NCBI GenBank assembly: GCA_021286965.1
Contig: JAJTBK010000440.1
Coordinates: 1 to 7,862 of the forward strand
DNA: 7,862 nucleotides
Direction: 5' to 3'
DNA from: Comamonadaceae bacterium
Lineage (GTDB): Bacteria; Pseudomonadota; Gammaproteobacteria; Burkholderiales; Burkholderiaceae_C
Numbering within the stretch: the first letter of the stretch is position 1; each line of letters starts with the position of its first letter. The notes under the pieces are model-generated. The model saw only the letters and a program-made list of their open reading frames with translations. It was not told the DNA's origin and searched no databases. The translations under genes and the position numbers were made by a program. Below are positions 1-7,857 of the stretch, piece after piece.

Positions 1-1
1 G

Positions 2-2092
2 CCGCACGACCGCGCCCTGGCGCGCCAGACGGCCGCGCGCATCGCTGCCGACGGCTTCATCCCCTGGGTCAGCGACGCCGCCCTGGGCAGCATCGGCGTC
101 GGCACCATCGAGCCCGTGGCGCGGCGCGTGCTCGTGCTCTACAACGGCGACGAGGCGCCGGCGCTGAATTACGCCAACGCCCACCGCTACCTGCAAATGC
201 CGCTCAACCACCTGGGCTACGTCACCGACTACGCCGACGTACGCCAGGGCCTGCCGCAGCAAGCATGGCCCGACCGCTACGCCGGCGTCGTCACCTGGTT
301 TTCCGGCTTCATGCCGCTGGCACGGCGCCAGGAAGTGGGCCAATGGCTGGCCGCGCGCATCGACGATGGCCTGCCACTGGCCATCGTGGGCGACTTTGGC
401 CTGGTACCCGAGCGCTCGCTGGCGCGCCGCCTCGGCCTGGCACGCAGCGAGGCGCCGCAGCTGCCGCTGCGCGCCAGCGGCCAGCACGCCATGATGGGGC
501 TGGAGGCACCGCCGCCGCTGCCCAGCCAGCAGCTCGATCTGCCGCGCCTGACGCCGGCCATGGCGCAGCAGTCCACGCCCCTCATCACCTTTGACGACGC
601 ACGCGGCCAGCGCCTGACCGGCGGCGCCATCACGCCCTGGGGCGGCTTCATCCTCGATCCCGACGTGCTGACCGAAATCCCCGGCACCGACAGCGCGCGC
701 TGGATCGTCGATCCGTTCGCCTTCGTGCAGCAGGCGCTGCGCCTGCCACCCCTGCCGGTGCCCGACACCACGACCGAAAACGGCCGGCGCCTGCTGCTGG
801 CGCACGTCGATGGCGACGGCTTCAACTCCCTGGCCGAATTTCCCGGCAGCCCGCCAGCGGCGCAGGTGCTGCTGCAGCAGGTGTTCGAGAAATACCGCAT
901 CCCGCAAACCATGTCGGTGATCGAGGCCGAGGTCGCACCCGACGGCCTCTCGCCCCAGCTCAGCCCCCGGCTCGAAGCCATCGCCCGCGCCATGTTCAAG
1001 CTGCCGCACCTGGAAATCGGCAACCATACCTATTCACATCCATTCCTGTGGGATTTGTCGGTCAAGCACGGCATTTTTGACGACGGCAGCGAGGCCGCCA
1101 CCAGCCTGAAAATCCCCGGCTATCAGATGAACCTGGAGCGCGAGATCGTCGGCTCCAGCCAGTACATCAACACCCGCCTGGCGCCCCCGGGCAAGCGCGT
1201 CGTGCTGCTGCAATGGTCGGGCGACACGGCACCCAGCGCCGAAGCCCTGGCCATCACCGCACGCGCCGGCCTGCTCAACCTCAACGGCGGCGACACCGCC
1301 ATCAGCCGCAACAACCCCTCGCTCACCGCCATCGGCGCCTTCGGCATCCGCAAGGGCGGCCAGCTGCAGGTCTACGCGCCCATTACCAACGAAAACATCT
1401 ACACCCACCTCTGGAGCGGGCCGTTCTACGGCTTCGAGCGCGTGCTCGAAACCTTCCAGATGACGGACCAGCCCCGGCGCATCAAGCCCGTGGGCATTTA
1501 CTACCACACCTACTCCGCCTCCAAGCCGGCGGCGCTCAAGGCGCTGCACAAGGTCTACGACTGGGCCCTGGCGCAGCCGCTGCACCCGGTGCACGCGAGC
1601 GAATTCGCACGCAAGGTGCAAGATTTCTACAGCTTCGCCATCGCCCGCGACGGCGAAGCCTGGCGTCTGCGCGGCCAGGGCCGGCTGCGCACCCTGCGCC
1701 TGCCCCCGGCCCTGGGCCAGCCTGACCCAGGCGCCAGCCAAGGCATCGCCGGCTGGCGCCCCGGCGCCGAAGGCGCCTACCTGCACCTGAGCGGCGCCAG
1801 CGCCACCTTGCGCACCCGCAGCACCGCTGCCACCACACCACCACGCCCCTACCTGTACGACGCCAACGCCCGCCTGCTGGACTGGCAGGCCAGCGCCGAC
1901 GGCCAGCGCACCGAGCTGCGCCTGCAAGGCCATATGCCACTCGAATTCAGCCTCGCCCAGGCGCGCGCCTGCCAGGTGCGCGCCGGGCAACACACCCTCT
2001 CCCCCCTGTCCGGCCCGAGCCCCGCCGAAGTACAACGCTACCGCCTGCCTGATGTCGCCGCTGCACTCGAGATCCTCTGCCCCGCACGTTGA
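2..2092 (+). CDS. pelA: PelA, periplasmic Pel polysaccharide deacetylase/hydrolase (5'-truncated by window edge)
   Basis: The frame is open from base 2 to the TGA at 2090-2092 (696 residues). The first in-frame GTG (116) lies inside the protein and is not the true start. P. aeruginosa PelA has 948 residues, so about 250 N-terminal residues (signal peptide and most of the glycoside hydrolase domain) lie upstream. Fragment residues 1-38 look like the end of that hydrolase domain (GFIPWVSDAALGSIGVGTIE). Residues 39 to about 250 form a Rossmann-like domain beginning RRVLVLYNGDE. Residues about 262-530 are a CE4-like deacetylase domain: HVDGDGF (D270, D272) and GNHTYSHPF (H342, H346) supply the catalytic and metal-binding residues. 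The D270-H342-H346 spacing equals D528-H600-H604 of P. aeruginosa PelA as I recall it. A conserved IYYHTYSA block lies near residue 502. The rest (about 540-696) is a beta-rich C-terminal domain. In the family, PelA de-N-acetylates and cleaves Pel in the periplasm and binds PelB TPRs. The 3' end overlaps pelB. Confidence 0.95.
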   Translation, partial: PHDRALARQTAARIAADGFIPWVSDAALGSIGVGTIEPVARRVLVLYNGDEAPALNYANAHRYLQMPLNHLGYVTDYADVRQGLPQQAWPDRYAGVVTWFSGFMPLARRQEVGQWLAARIDDGLPLAIVGDFGLVPERSLARRLGLARSEAPQLPLRASGQHAMMGLEAPPPLPSQQLDLPRLTPAMAQQSTPLITFDDARGQRLTGGAITPWGGFILDPDVLTEIPGTDSARWIVDPFAFVQQALRLPPLPVPDTTTENGRRLLLAHVDGDGFNSLAEFPGSPPAAQVLLQQVFEKYRIPQTMSVIEAEVAPDGLSPQLSPRLEAIARAMFKLPHLEIGNHTYSHPFLWDLSVKHGIFDDGSEAATSLKIPGYQMNLEREIVGSSQYINTRLAPPGKRVVLLQWSGDTAPSAEALAITARAGLLNLNGGDTAISRNNPSLTAIGAFGIRKGGQLQVYAPITNENIYTHLWSGPFYGFERVLETFQMTDQPRRIKPVGIYYHTYSASKPAALKALHKVYDWALAQPLHPVHASEFARKVQDFYSFAIARDGEAWRLRGQGRLRTLRLPPALGQPDPGASQGIAGWRPGAEGAYLHLSGASATLRTRSTAATTPPRPYLYDANARLLDWQASADGQRTELRLQGHMPLEFSLAQARACQVRAGQHTLSPLSGPSPAEVQRYRLPDVAAALEILCPAR

Positions 2093-5000
2093 TCGCCCCC
2101 GGCTGGCCCCCACCTGGCTGATCCTGCTGCTGCTCATCTTGGTCGGCGGCGCGCTGTGGCTGCTGTACCCGCGCCAAAACCTGGAGCAACGCCTGGCCCA
2201 CAGCGGCGAGAGCGAGCTCTCGACCAACTACCTCACCAACCTGCTGCGCAGCGACCCCGACAACCCGCGCCTGCGCCTGCTGCTGGCACAGCGCCAGATC
2301 GCACATGGCGAAACCAGCAGCGCCCACAACACCCTGCAGCCCGCCCTCGTCGCCGACGACCCGGACGTGCGCCGCGACGCCCTGTGGGCGCAGTGGGAGC
2401 TAGGCTGGTACGACTACCAGCACGACCGCAGCCACAGCCCGGACCAGCGCCGCGCGCAATACCAGGCATTGCGCCGGCAAATCCACCAGCTGGCACAGCA
2501 AACCTGGCCGCCCGCGCGCCTGCTCGAACTCGCCCGCCGGGCCAGCGAGCTCGGTGAACACGCCCTGGCCCTGGCACTGAGCCGCCAACTCGCTCCCAGC
2601 GACCCGGCGCGGGCTGCCCTGTTCTACGCCCAGGCCGCGCAAGAAGCCCTGGGGCGCGGCGACTACGCCGGCTGCGCCCAGCTCTACCTCGCCGCCCGCC
2701 ACAACACCACCGACGCCCAGGCCGCGCAGCGCTACTACGTGGCCGCCGTGCAGGCGCTGCAGTCGGGCAACCAGCCGCAGGCCGCCTTGGCGCTGGCCGA
2801 GCGCGAAATCGGCCCCCTGGCCGACGACCCCGCCACCCTCTTCCTGCTCACCAACCTGGCCCGCGCCGCCGGCCGCCCCGACGTCGCCGAGCAGTACGTG
2901 CGCCGCCTGCTGCACCTGGCACTGCAGCGGCAATGGCAAGCACCGCTGCCGGCCCTGGCCCAGGAGAACGGCGCCGCCCGCTGGCAACTGCAACCCGCAC
3001 GCTGGCAGCCCCGCACCGCACTCGCCCCGGCCACCGCCGCCCCGCTGTACGACGACGGCGCCCACTGGCTGCGCCCGCCCGGCCTGCAGGTAGCTGACAA
3101 ACCCGCCAACGGCCCGGCGCCAGGGCTGCCGTTCGACGACAAAACCTACCTCCTGGGCTACGAAGTCTTCCTGGAAAACCGCAACCTCGCCGATGCCTGG
3201 GCCGTGGCCAACGCCGCCGTGCGCCAAAAGCCTGACGACATGGCCTGGCGCCTGCGCCTGGCGCAGGTCAGCGAATGGACCGAACGCCCGGCACTGGCAT
3301 TGGAAAATTGGCTGCAGCTGGCACGCCACGGCGGCCAGGACGCCGCCTGGCAGGCCGTGCTGCGCCTGGCGCCGGGCCAGTTCGACGACGCTGCCCTGAC
3401 CCAGGCCCTGCGCCACGAGCTCGCCAGCCACCCGCACGACCTGGCGCTGCTGCGCCAGTACATCGACGCCCAGGAACGCCTGGGCGAGCCCCGGCCCGCG
3501 CTCGACTACCTGCGCCAGCACGCCCGCCAGCCCCAGGCCCTGCAATGGCTGGCACAGCTGGCCGAGCGCGCAGGCGAGCCCGGCATCGCCCTCGACGCCT
3601 GGCGCCAGCTGCTGGCCCAGCCCGCCGAGCGCACCATTGCCCGCGCCCTGCAGGCCGCCGTACTGGCCCTGACCCAGGGCCAACCGCAGCAGGGCCTGGA
3701 CTGGCTTGCCGCCGTGCAGGAGCTGCCGCCGGAAAACCTCGACCAGGCGGCCGAACTCTGGCGCATGACCGGCGGCCTGGCCGAAAGCCGCGACCACCAC
3801 GCCCTTGCCCTGGCCGCCTACCGCAGGCTGGTGAACACGCCCGAGGCCAGCATCGCCGACTACGACGGCCTCATCCGCCTGCTGCTGGCGCCGCAGCCAC
3901 CAGAGGCAGCACAGATCGCCTGGCTGGCCTGGGAGACACACCAGCAGCCACGCCACGCAATCCAGGCCCTGACGCTGTGGAGCAACACCGGCGCCTGGGC
4001 CGCCATGGGCCGCGCCCTGGCGCAGCTACAGGCTGGGGCGCAGGCCCAGGCCCTGCTGCGCAGCCAGCCCCAGCTGCTGCGCCTGCTCGGGCTGTACCAC
4101 CAGCACCAGGGCCAGCCGCTGCTGGCACGCCAGTTCTACGAAGCCGCGCTGCGCACCGCGCCCGAGGCCGACGACATGCGCCAGGCCCTGCTGTGGCTGC
4201 TGATCGACGGCAACGATGCCCCGGCCCTGCGCCAGCTGCTGGCGCAGCACGAGGCGCAGTGGAGCGCCAGCGGCGAGATGCACGAGGGCCTGGCCTCGGC
4301 CTACCAGGCGCTGTCGCTGCCGCAGGTGGCACTCACGCGCTACCTGACTCCGCACCTGGCCGAGCACGAAGACGATTTCCTCTGGCTCATGAACTACGCC
4401 GATGCACTGGAGCAGAACCAGCAGGCCGAGCGCGCCTGGCGCCTGCGCCGGCACCTGCTGGCGCGCCAATGGCAGGCCGCGCACCAGGGCCTGGACCGCG
4501 CCCAGGCACGCGCGCAGTGGCTCAGCCAGGACGGGCTGGCTGCCGCCCGGCGCATGGCGCGCGCACGCCTGGTACAGAGCCAGAACCCGGGCGACCCGGG
4601 CCTGGCGGTATTGCGCGAGCTGCTGCGCCTTGACCGCGCGGCGCAGGACGGCAGCGGCTACTCCAACGCCGCCGCCGAAGCCGCCATCGGCTGGCTGCAA
4701 GACGGTGGCCAGTACAGCGCCGAGCGCGGTTTTCTGTGGCAGCAGTACGCGCGCAGCCAGGGCCTGGCGGCCAACCGCCCGCTGTGGGCCGAGATCAGCA
4801 TCGCCCTGGCCGAGGACGACCGCACCAGCACCGGCACCCTGCTGCAAACCTTCGACGCCCGCCTGCCGCGCTACGACCGCATCAACGCCGCAGCCGCCGT
4901 GCACGACACCCGCCACGCGCAAAGCGCCGCCTTCGAGACCCAGGAACAGCAGCCCGACGACGCGCCGCTGCACCTGCAGCTGGCCGAAAACCTGCTCGCC

Positions 5001-5942
5001 TTCAGCGACCACGCCGGCGCCCGCGTGCAGTACGAGCAGCTCGGCGGCATGGACGAGCTGCAGGCGGGCAGCCAGCTGCACGTCGCCATCCACCCGCGCC
5101 TGGCGCTGGACATCGAGCTCAAGAGCGTGCGCCGCAGCCAGGTCTCGCCCGAGCTGCTGCGCAACATTCCCATCGAAGGCATCGAATCGGTGCTGCTGCG
5201 CTGGCGCCACAACGACGGCGAAACCCAGCTGCGCGCCGCACACCGCGCCGGCTACACGCACACCGCGCCGCTGCTGCTGCGCCACGAGCAGCGCCTGGAC
5301 AACCGCCTGCGCCTGAACGCCGAAATCGGTCGCCAACTGGTGAGCGAAGACAGCCTGGCGCTGCGCGTGGCCGGCATGAAAACGCGCGCCGCCCTGCAGC
5401 TGGCCTACCAGGCGACGCGCCAGGATCGGCTGCTGCTGTCGCACTGGCGCGAACGCTACCAGCTGCAAACCGGCACCGAGGTCGGCAGCGGCCGCCACAG
5501 CGGCGTCGAATACAGCCACAGCTACCGCCAGGATGCGCCCGGTCTCGAATGGGGCGCGTTCTGGTCCACGCACAGCTACCAACGGCGTGACCCGGCCGAC
5601 CTGGGCGAGCAGGGCCTGGCGTTCACGCAGCGCTTTCTGGCGCCCGCCGTCGGCACGCCCGGGCTGGACTATTTCCTGCCGGACAATTTCCGCTTCTACG
5701 GCGTGCAAATTTCTACCAACCTGCGCTACGAGCAGGAATACACCCGCGCCCTGCAACCCTACGCCAGCCTCAGCCGCACCTGGCACAGCAGCCTGGGACC
5801 GGGCTTCGGCCTGCGCCTGGGCCTGGCCGGCAGCGTGCTCGGCGCCGACCACCTGGCCCTGGGTTTTGGCCTGACACGCTCGGGCGTGCAGTCCCTGGGC
5901 CTGACACGCAGCCTGCTGCTGACTTACCGCCTTCACTTCTAA
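2052..5942 (+). CDS. pelB: PelB, TPR scaffold and outer-membrane beta-barrel export porin for Pel
   Basis: The product has 1296 residues, against about 1193 in P. aeruginosa. The ATG at 2052 is the only reasonable start: it places a single hydrophobic anchor at residues 20-39 (TWLILLLLILVGGALWLLY) after a short Arg-containing N-terminus, and any later start would cut this segment. Residues about 45-290 and 365-990 are alpha-helical, Ala/Leu/Gln-rich TPR-type repeats, for example ADAWAVANAAVRQKPDD near 380 and ARQFYEAALRTAPEADD near 690. A Pro-rich stretch at about 293-365 separates the two blocks. From about residue 1000 the pattern changes to amphipathic strands (SQLHVAIHPRLALDIELK and similar), ending in LLLTYRLHF; a terminal Phe is typical of BAM-inserted barrels. 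In the family, the TPRs span the periplasm and bind PelA, while the barrel exports the polymer together with PelC. The start overlaps pelA by 41 nt with no clear Shine-Dalgarno, suggesting translational coupling. Confidence 0.93.
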   Translation: MSPLHSRSSAPHVDRPRLAPTWLILLLLILVGGALWLLYPRQNLEQRLAHSGESELSTNYLTNLLRSDPDNPRLRLLLAQRQIAHGETSSAHNTLQPALVADDPDVRRDALWAQWELGWYDYQHDRSHSPDQRRAQYQALRRQIHQLAQQTWPPARLLELARRASELGEHALALALSRQLAPSDPARAALFYAQAAQEALGRGDYAGCAQLYLAARHNTTDAQAAQRYYVAAVQALQSGNQPQAALALAEREIGPLADDPATLFLLTNLARAAGRPDVAEQYVRRLLHLALQRQWQAPLPALAQENGAARWQLQPARWQPRTALAPATAAPLYDDGAHWLRPPGLQVADKPANGPAPGLPFDDKTYLLGYEVFLENRNLADAWAVANAAVRQKPDDMAWRLRLAQVSEWTERPALALENWLQLARHGGQDAAWQAVLRLAPGQFDDAALTQALRHELASHPHDLALLRQYIDAQERLGEPRPALDYLRQHARQPQALQWLAQLAERAGEPGIALDAWRQLLAQPAERTIARALQAAVLALTQGQPQQGLDWLAAVQELPPENLDQAAELWRMTGGLAESRDHHALALAAYRRLVNTPEASIADYDGLIRLLLAPQPPEAAQIAWLAWETHQQPRHAIQALTLWSNTGAWAAMGRALAQLQAGAQAQALLRSQPQLLRLLGLYHQHQGQPLLARQFYEAALRTAPEADDMRQALLWLLIDGNDAPALRQLLAQHEAQWSASGEMHEGLASAYQALSLPQVALTRYLTPHLAEHEDDFLWLMNYADALEQNQQAERAWRLRRHLLARQWQAAHQGLDRAQARAQWLSQDGLAAARRMARARLVQSQNPGDPGLAVLRELLRLDRAAQDGSGYSNAAAEAAIGWLQDGGQYSAERGFLWQQYARSQGLAANRPLWAEISIALAEDDRTSTGTLLQTFDARLPRYDRINAAAAVHDTRHAQSAAFETQEQQPDDAPLHLQLAENLLAFSDHAGARVQYEQLGGMDELQAGSQLHVAIHPRLALDIELKSVRRSQVSPELLRNIPIEGIESVLLRWRHNDGETQLRAAHRAGYTHTAPLLLRHEQRLDNRLRLNAEIGRQLVSEDSLALRVAGMKTRAALQLAYQATRQDRLLLSHWRERYQLQTGTEVGSGRHSGVEYSHSYRQDAPGLEWGAFWSTHSYQRRDPADLGEQGLAFTQRFLAPAVGTPGLDYFLPDNFRFYGVQISTNLRYEQEYTRALQPYASLSRTWHSSLGPGFGLRLGLAGSVLGADHLALGFGLTRSGVQSLGLTRSLLLTYRLHF

Positions 5943-5946
5943 CAAC

Positions 5947-5951
5947 GGGAA
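5947..5951 (+). promoter_or_regulatory. Weak ribosome binding site for pelC
   Basis: GGGAA lies 5 nt before the pelC ATG, in the 14-nt gap after the pelB stop. It is the only purine-rich patch resembling a Shine-Dalgarno at a gene junction in this window; the pelB, pelD and pelE starts lack one. The match to the consensus is only partial. Confidence 0.4.
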
Positions 5952-5956
5952 CCACC

Positions 5957-6505
5957 ATGCGATTTCTACCCCTTCTGCGCCGCCTGCCGTTGCTCGCCGC
6001 CGCCGGCGCCCTGGCCCTGCTGGCCGCCTGCTCCACCGTCGAACGCGGCCAGGCCGTGCCGCTCGAACGCGGCGCCAGCTGGGTCGTGCTGCCCTTTGCC
6101 AACCAGACCGACACCCCCCTGGCCGGCCAGCGCGCCGAAGCCGTGGCGCAGGCGCTGCTCATCGGCCAGCAGGTCGGCGCCGTGCGCAATGCCCCGCGCA
6201 GCACGCAGCAAGAAGCGCTGTTCAACAGCGACGACAGCCAGCGCCAGGAAGAGGCCCTGGCCTGGGCGCGCGCGCAGCAGGTGCGCTACGCCCTCACCGG
6301 CTCGGTGCAGGAGTGGCGCTACAAGGTCGGCGTCGATGGCGAGCCCGCCGTCGGCCTGACGCTGCAGATCATCGACGTCGCCAACGGCAACATTCTCTGG
6401 AGCGGCACCGGTGGCCAAAGCGGCTGGAGCCGCGAGGCCCTGGCCGCCGTGGCGCACAAGCTCATGCGCAAGCTGCTGCACACCGGCCTGGCCGACGCCC
6501 GCTGA
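5957..6505 (+). CDS. pelC: PelC, outer-membrane lipoprotein of the Pel export complex
   Basis: The product has 182 residues, close to the 172 of P. aeruginosa PelC. The N-terminus is a lipoprotein signal peptide: Arg residues at 2, 8 and 9, a hydrophobic core at 10-23, and a lipobox LAAC with the lipidated Cys at residue 25. Ser follows at +2, which predicts sorting to the outer membrane rather than retention in the inner membrane. The mature part has an alpha/beta fold typical of the family (WVVLPFANQTDTPLAGQRAEAVAQALL; VRYALTGSVQEWRYKVG; PAVGLTLQIIDVANGNILWSGTG). In P. aeruginosa PelC forms a dodecameric ring on the inner leaflet of the outer membrane that funnels the positively charged polymer to PelB; a Trp there contacts the membrane, and W148 or W157 here is the candidate equivalent. 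It starts 14 nt after pelB and ends 11 nt before pelD. Identity rests on the lipobox, length, sequence pattern and position. Confidence 0.92.
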   Translation: MRFLPLLRRLPLLAAAGALALLAACSTVERGQAVPLERGASWVVLPFANQTDTPLAGQRAEAVAQALLIGQQVGAVRNAPRSTQQEALFNSDDSQRQEEALAWARAQQVRYALTGSVQEWRYKVGVDGEPAVGLTLQIIDVANGNILWSGTGGQSGWSREALAAVAHKLMRKLLHTGLADAR

Positions 6506-6516
6506 GCCGCCGCGCC

Positions 6517-7857
6517 ATGACCACGCCCCGCCCCTCCGCGCTGCAACTGCCCCAACACCTGTTGGGCAAGCTGGTCGCGCGCCCAGCCCACCCGCTGGCG
6601 GTGCTGGCCGAGGCCCTGGCCCTGCCGCTGCTGGCCCTGGTGTTGGGCCAGTGGTGGGCGCCAGCCGATCCGCTACAGACCCAGGGCGCGTTTGCCTGGC
6701 CCTGGCTGGCACCAGTGGTGGCGGCGCTGCACTACGGCCCCATGGCCGGCCTGGCCAGCGCCAGCGTGCTGCTGTGCGGCTGGCTGCTGCTGCACCTGGG
6801 GCATTGGGATGTTTTTCCGCAGATGTATTTCCTCGGCGGTCTCATCCTGACCATGCTGGTGGGCGAGTTCTCCAGCCTGTGGCAGGCGCGGGCACGCCGC
6901 GCCGAAACGTTGCAGCAGTACCTGGAGCAGCGCCTGGGGCAGCTGGTGCGCCAGCATTACCTGCTGCGCCTGTCGCACGACAAGCTGGAGCAGGAGCTGA
7001 TCGGGCGCCCGATGTCGATGCGCGACGCGCTGGCGGCGCTGCGCGACGTCGGCCGCGAGCCCAGCGCCCTGGCGCAGGCCCCCGACACCTTGCTGCGCCT
7101 GCTGGCGCAGTTCTGCCAGCTCGAAGCCGTGGCCCTGTACCCCATCGTCCAGGACGCACTGCAGGCGCAGCCCCAGGCCCAGCTGGGCAGCTGCAGCCCG
7201 CTGCAAGCCGACGACCCGATGGTGCAGCAGGCGCTGCAGACGTACCAGCTGTGCCACATCAGCCAGATGCTGCGTGCGCAGCAGCATTCGCGCTACCTGG
7301 TGGCGGCGCCGCTGCTGGATCTGGCGGGCGAGCCCTACGGCCTGTTGCTGGTCGAGGACATGCCCTTCTTTGCCCTGCAGGAAGAAAACCTGCAGACCCT
7401 GAACCTGCTGCTGGGCTACTACACCGACGGCCTGTCGCTGCAGGCCCTGGCCGCACCCATCGTGCAAGCGCATCCGGACTGCCCTGCGCCGTTTGCCTTT
7501 GAGCTGCAGCGCCTGGCGCATATCCACGCCAGCACCGGGGTGCCGAGCATCATCGTTGCGCTGCAGTTCCAGGCCCGGGCGCTGGCGCAGGAGCTGCCGC
7601 AGCAAATCCTGCGTCTCAAGCGCGAACTCGACGAAACCTGGCTGCTAGCCGGCCCGCAGCAGGCCCTGCTGGCGGTGCTCATGCCACTGGGCGAGGCCAG
7701 CACCGCCGAGGGCTACATCGCCCGCCTGGAGGGCTGGATACGCAACAAGGGGGGCAGCACGCTCGATGCGGCGGGCGTGTTCGTGCACGTGCTGCCGCTG
7801 CAGGGCGCAGCACCGCTGGCCACCATCGCCCAGCTGCAGGCCCTGGCCCATGCTTAA
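6517..7857 (+). CDS. pelD: PelD, inner-membrane c-di-GMP receptor (TM-GAF-degenerate GGDEF)
   Basis: The product has 446 residues, against 455 in P. aeruginosa. I chose the ATG at 6517 because the frame, although open further upstream from 6313, would otherwise overlap most of the 3' half of pelC, and residues from 6517 read as a short cytoplasmic tail followed by membrane helices. Hydrophobic segments lie at about 26-46, 55-73, 75-92 and 98-114, then a Gln/Leu-rich, possibly coiled linker (about 116-158). A GAF domain follows (about 160-310) and then a degenerate GGDEF domain (about 325-440). The c-di-GMP inhibitory-site motif RxxD is present as RELD (R369, D372), and Y400 and R403 match the Tyr-x-x-Arg pair (Y399, R402) of P. 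aeruginosa PelD; R164 is a candidate for R161. No GGDEF catalytic motif remains (AGPQQALL at about 378-385), so it should bind but not make c-di-GMP. In the family, it assembles with PelE, PelF and PelG and activates polymer synthesis. No Shine-Dalgarno is evident. Confidence 0.93.
   Translation: MTTPRPSALQLPQHLLGKLVARPAHPLAVLAEALALPLLALVLGQWWAPADPLQTQGAFAWPWLAPVVAALHYGPMAGLASASVLLCGWLLLHLGHWDVFPQMYFLGGLILTMLVGEFSSLWQARARRAETLQQYLEQRLGQLVRQHYLLRLSHDKLEQELIGRPMSMRDALAALRDVGREPSALAQAPDTLLRLLAQFCQLEAVALYPIVQDALQAQPQAQLGSCSPLQADDPMVQQALQTYQLCHISQMLRAQQHSRYLVAAPLLDLAGEPYGLLLVEDMPFFALQEENLQTLNLLLGYYTDGLSLQALAAPIVQAHPDCPAPFAFELQRLAHIHASTGVPSIIVALQFQARALAQELPQQILRLKRELDETWLLAGPQQALLAVLMPLGEASTAEGYIARLEGWIRNKGGSTLDAAGVFVHVLPLQGAAPLATIAQLQALAHA

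Noticed and set aside
116..118. GTG as a possible pelA start.
   Set aside because: The frame is open upstream to the window edge, and those residues match the end of the PelA hydrolase domain, so this is an internal codon.
1034..2227. A 397-codon minus-strand open frame opposite pelA.
   Set aside because: It is a compositional shadow of pelA: Gly/Ala/Val-rich, without recognisable motifs, and it spans the well-supported pelA/pelB junction.
3275..4633. A 452-codon plus-strand frame inside pelB.
   Set aside because: The translation is almost entirely Pro/Ala/Gly/Arg, the usual +1/+2 shadow of a GC-rich gene.
5868..5909. A 12-base direct repeat (GGCCTGACACGC) at 5868-5879 and 5898-5909.
   Set aside because: It encodes a repeated GLTRS in adjacent beta-strands of the PelB barrel, spaced 10 residues apart; protein-level strand similarity explains it and no mobile element is implied.
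4026..5945. A 639-codon open frame on the minus strand opposite the 3' half of pelB, and a 518-codon one opposite 2400-3956.
   Set aside because: In DNA of about 70% GC, antisense frames of a strongly GC3-biased gene rarely meet stops. The translations are low-complexity Ala/Gly/Gln/Val-rich with no recognisable domain, and pelB on the + strand is clearly real.
5943..5956. Possible terminator or promoter in the pelB-pelC gap.
   Set aside because: The gap is only 14 nt, with no inverted repeat or T-run and no room for a promoter.
6313..6516. An upstream extension of the pelD frame that would add 68 residues.
   Set aside because: It would overlap pelC over about 190 bases, and the added residues are Arg/Gly/Ala/His-rich shadow sequence. 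The ATG at 6517 gives the family length and a sensible N-terminus.
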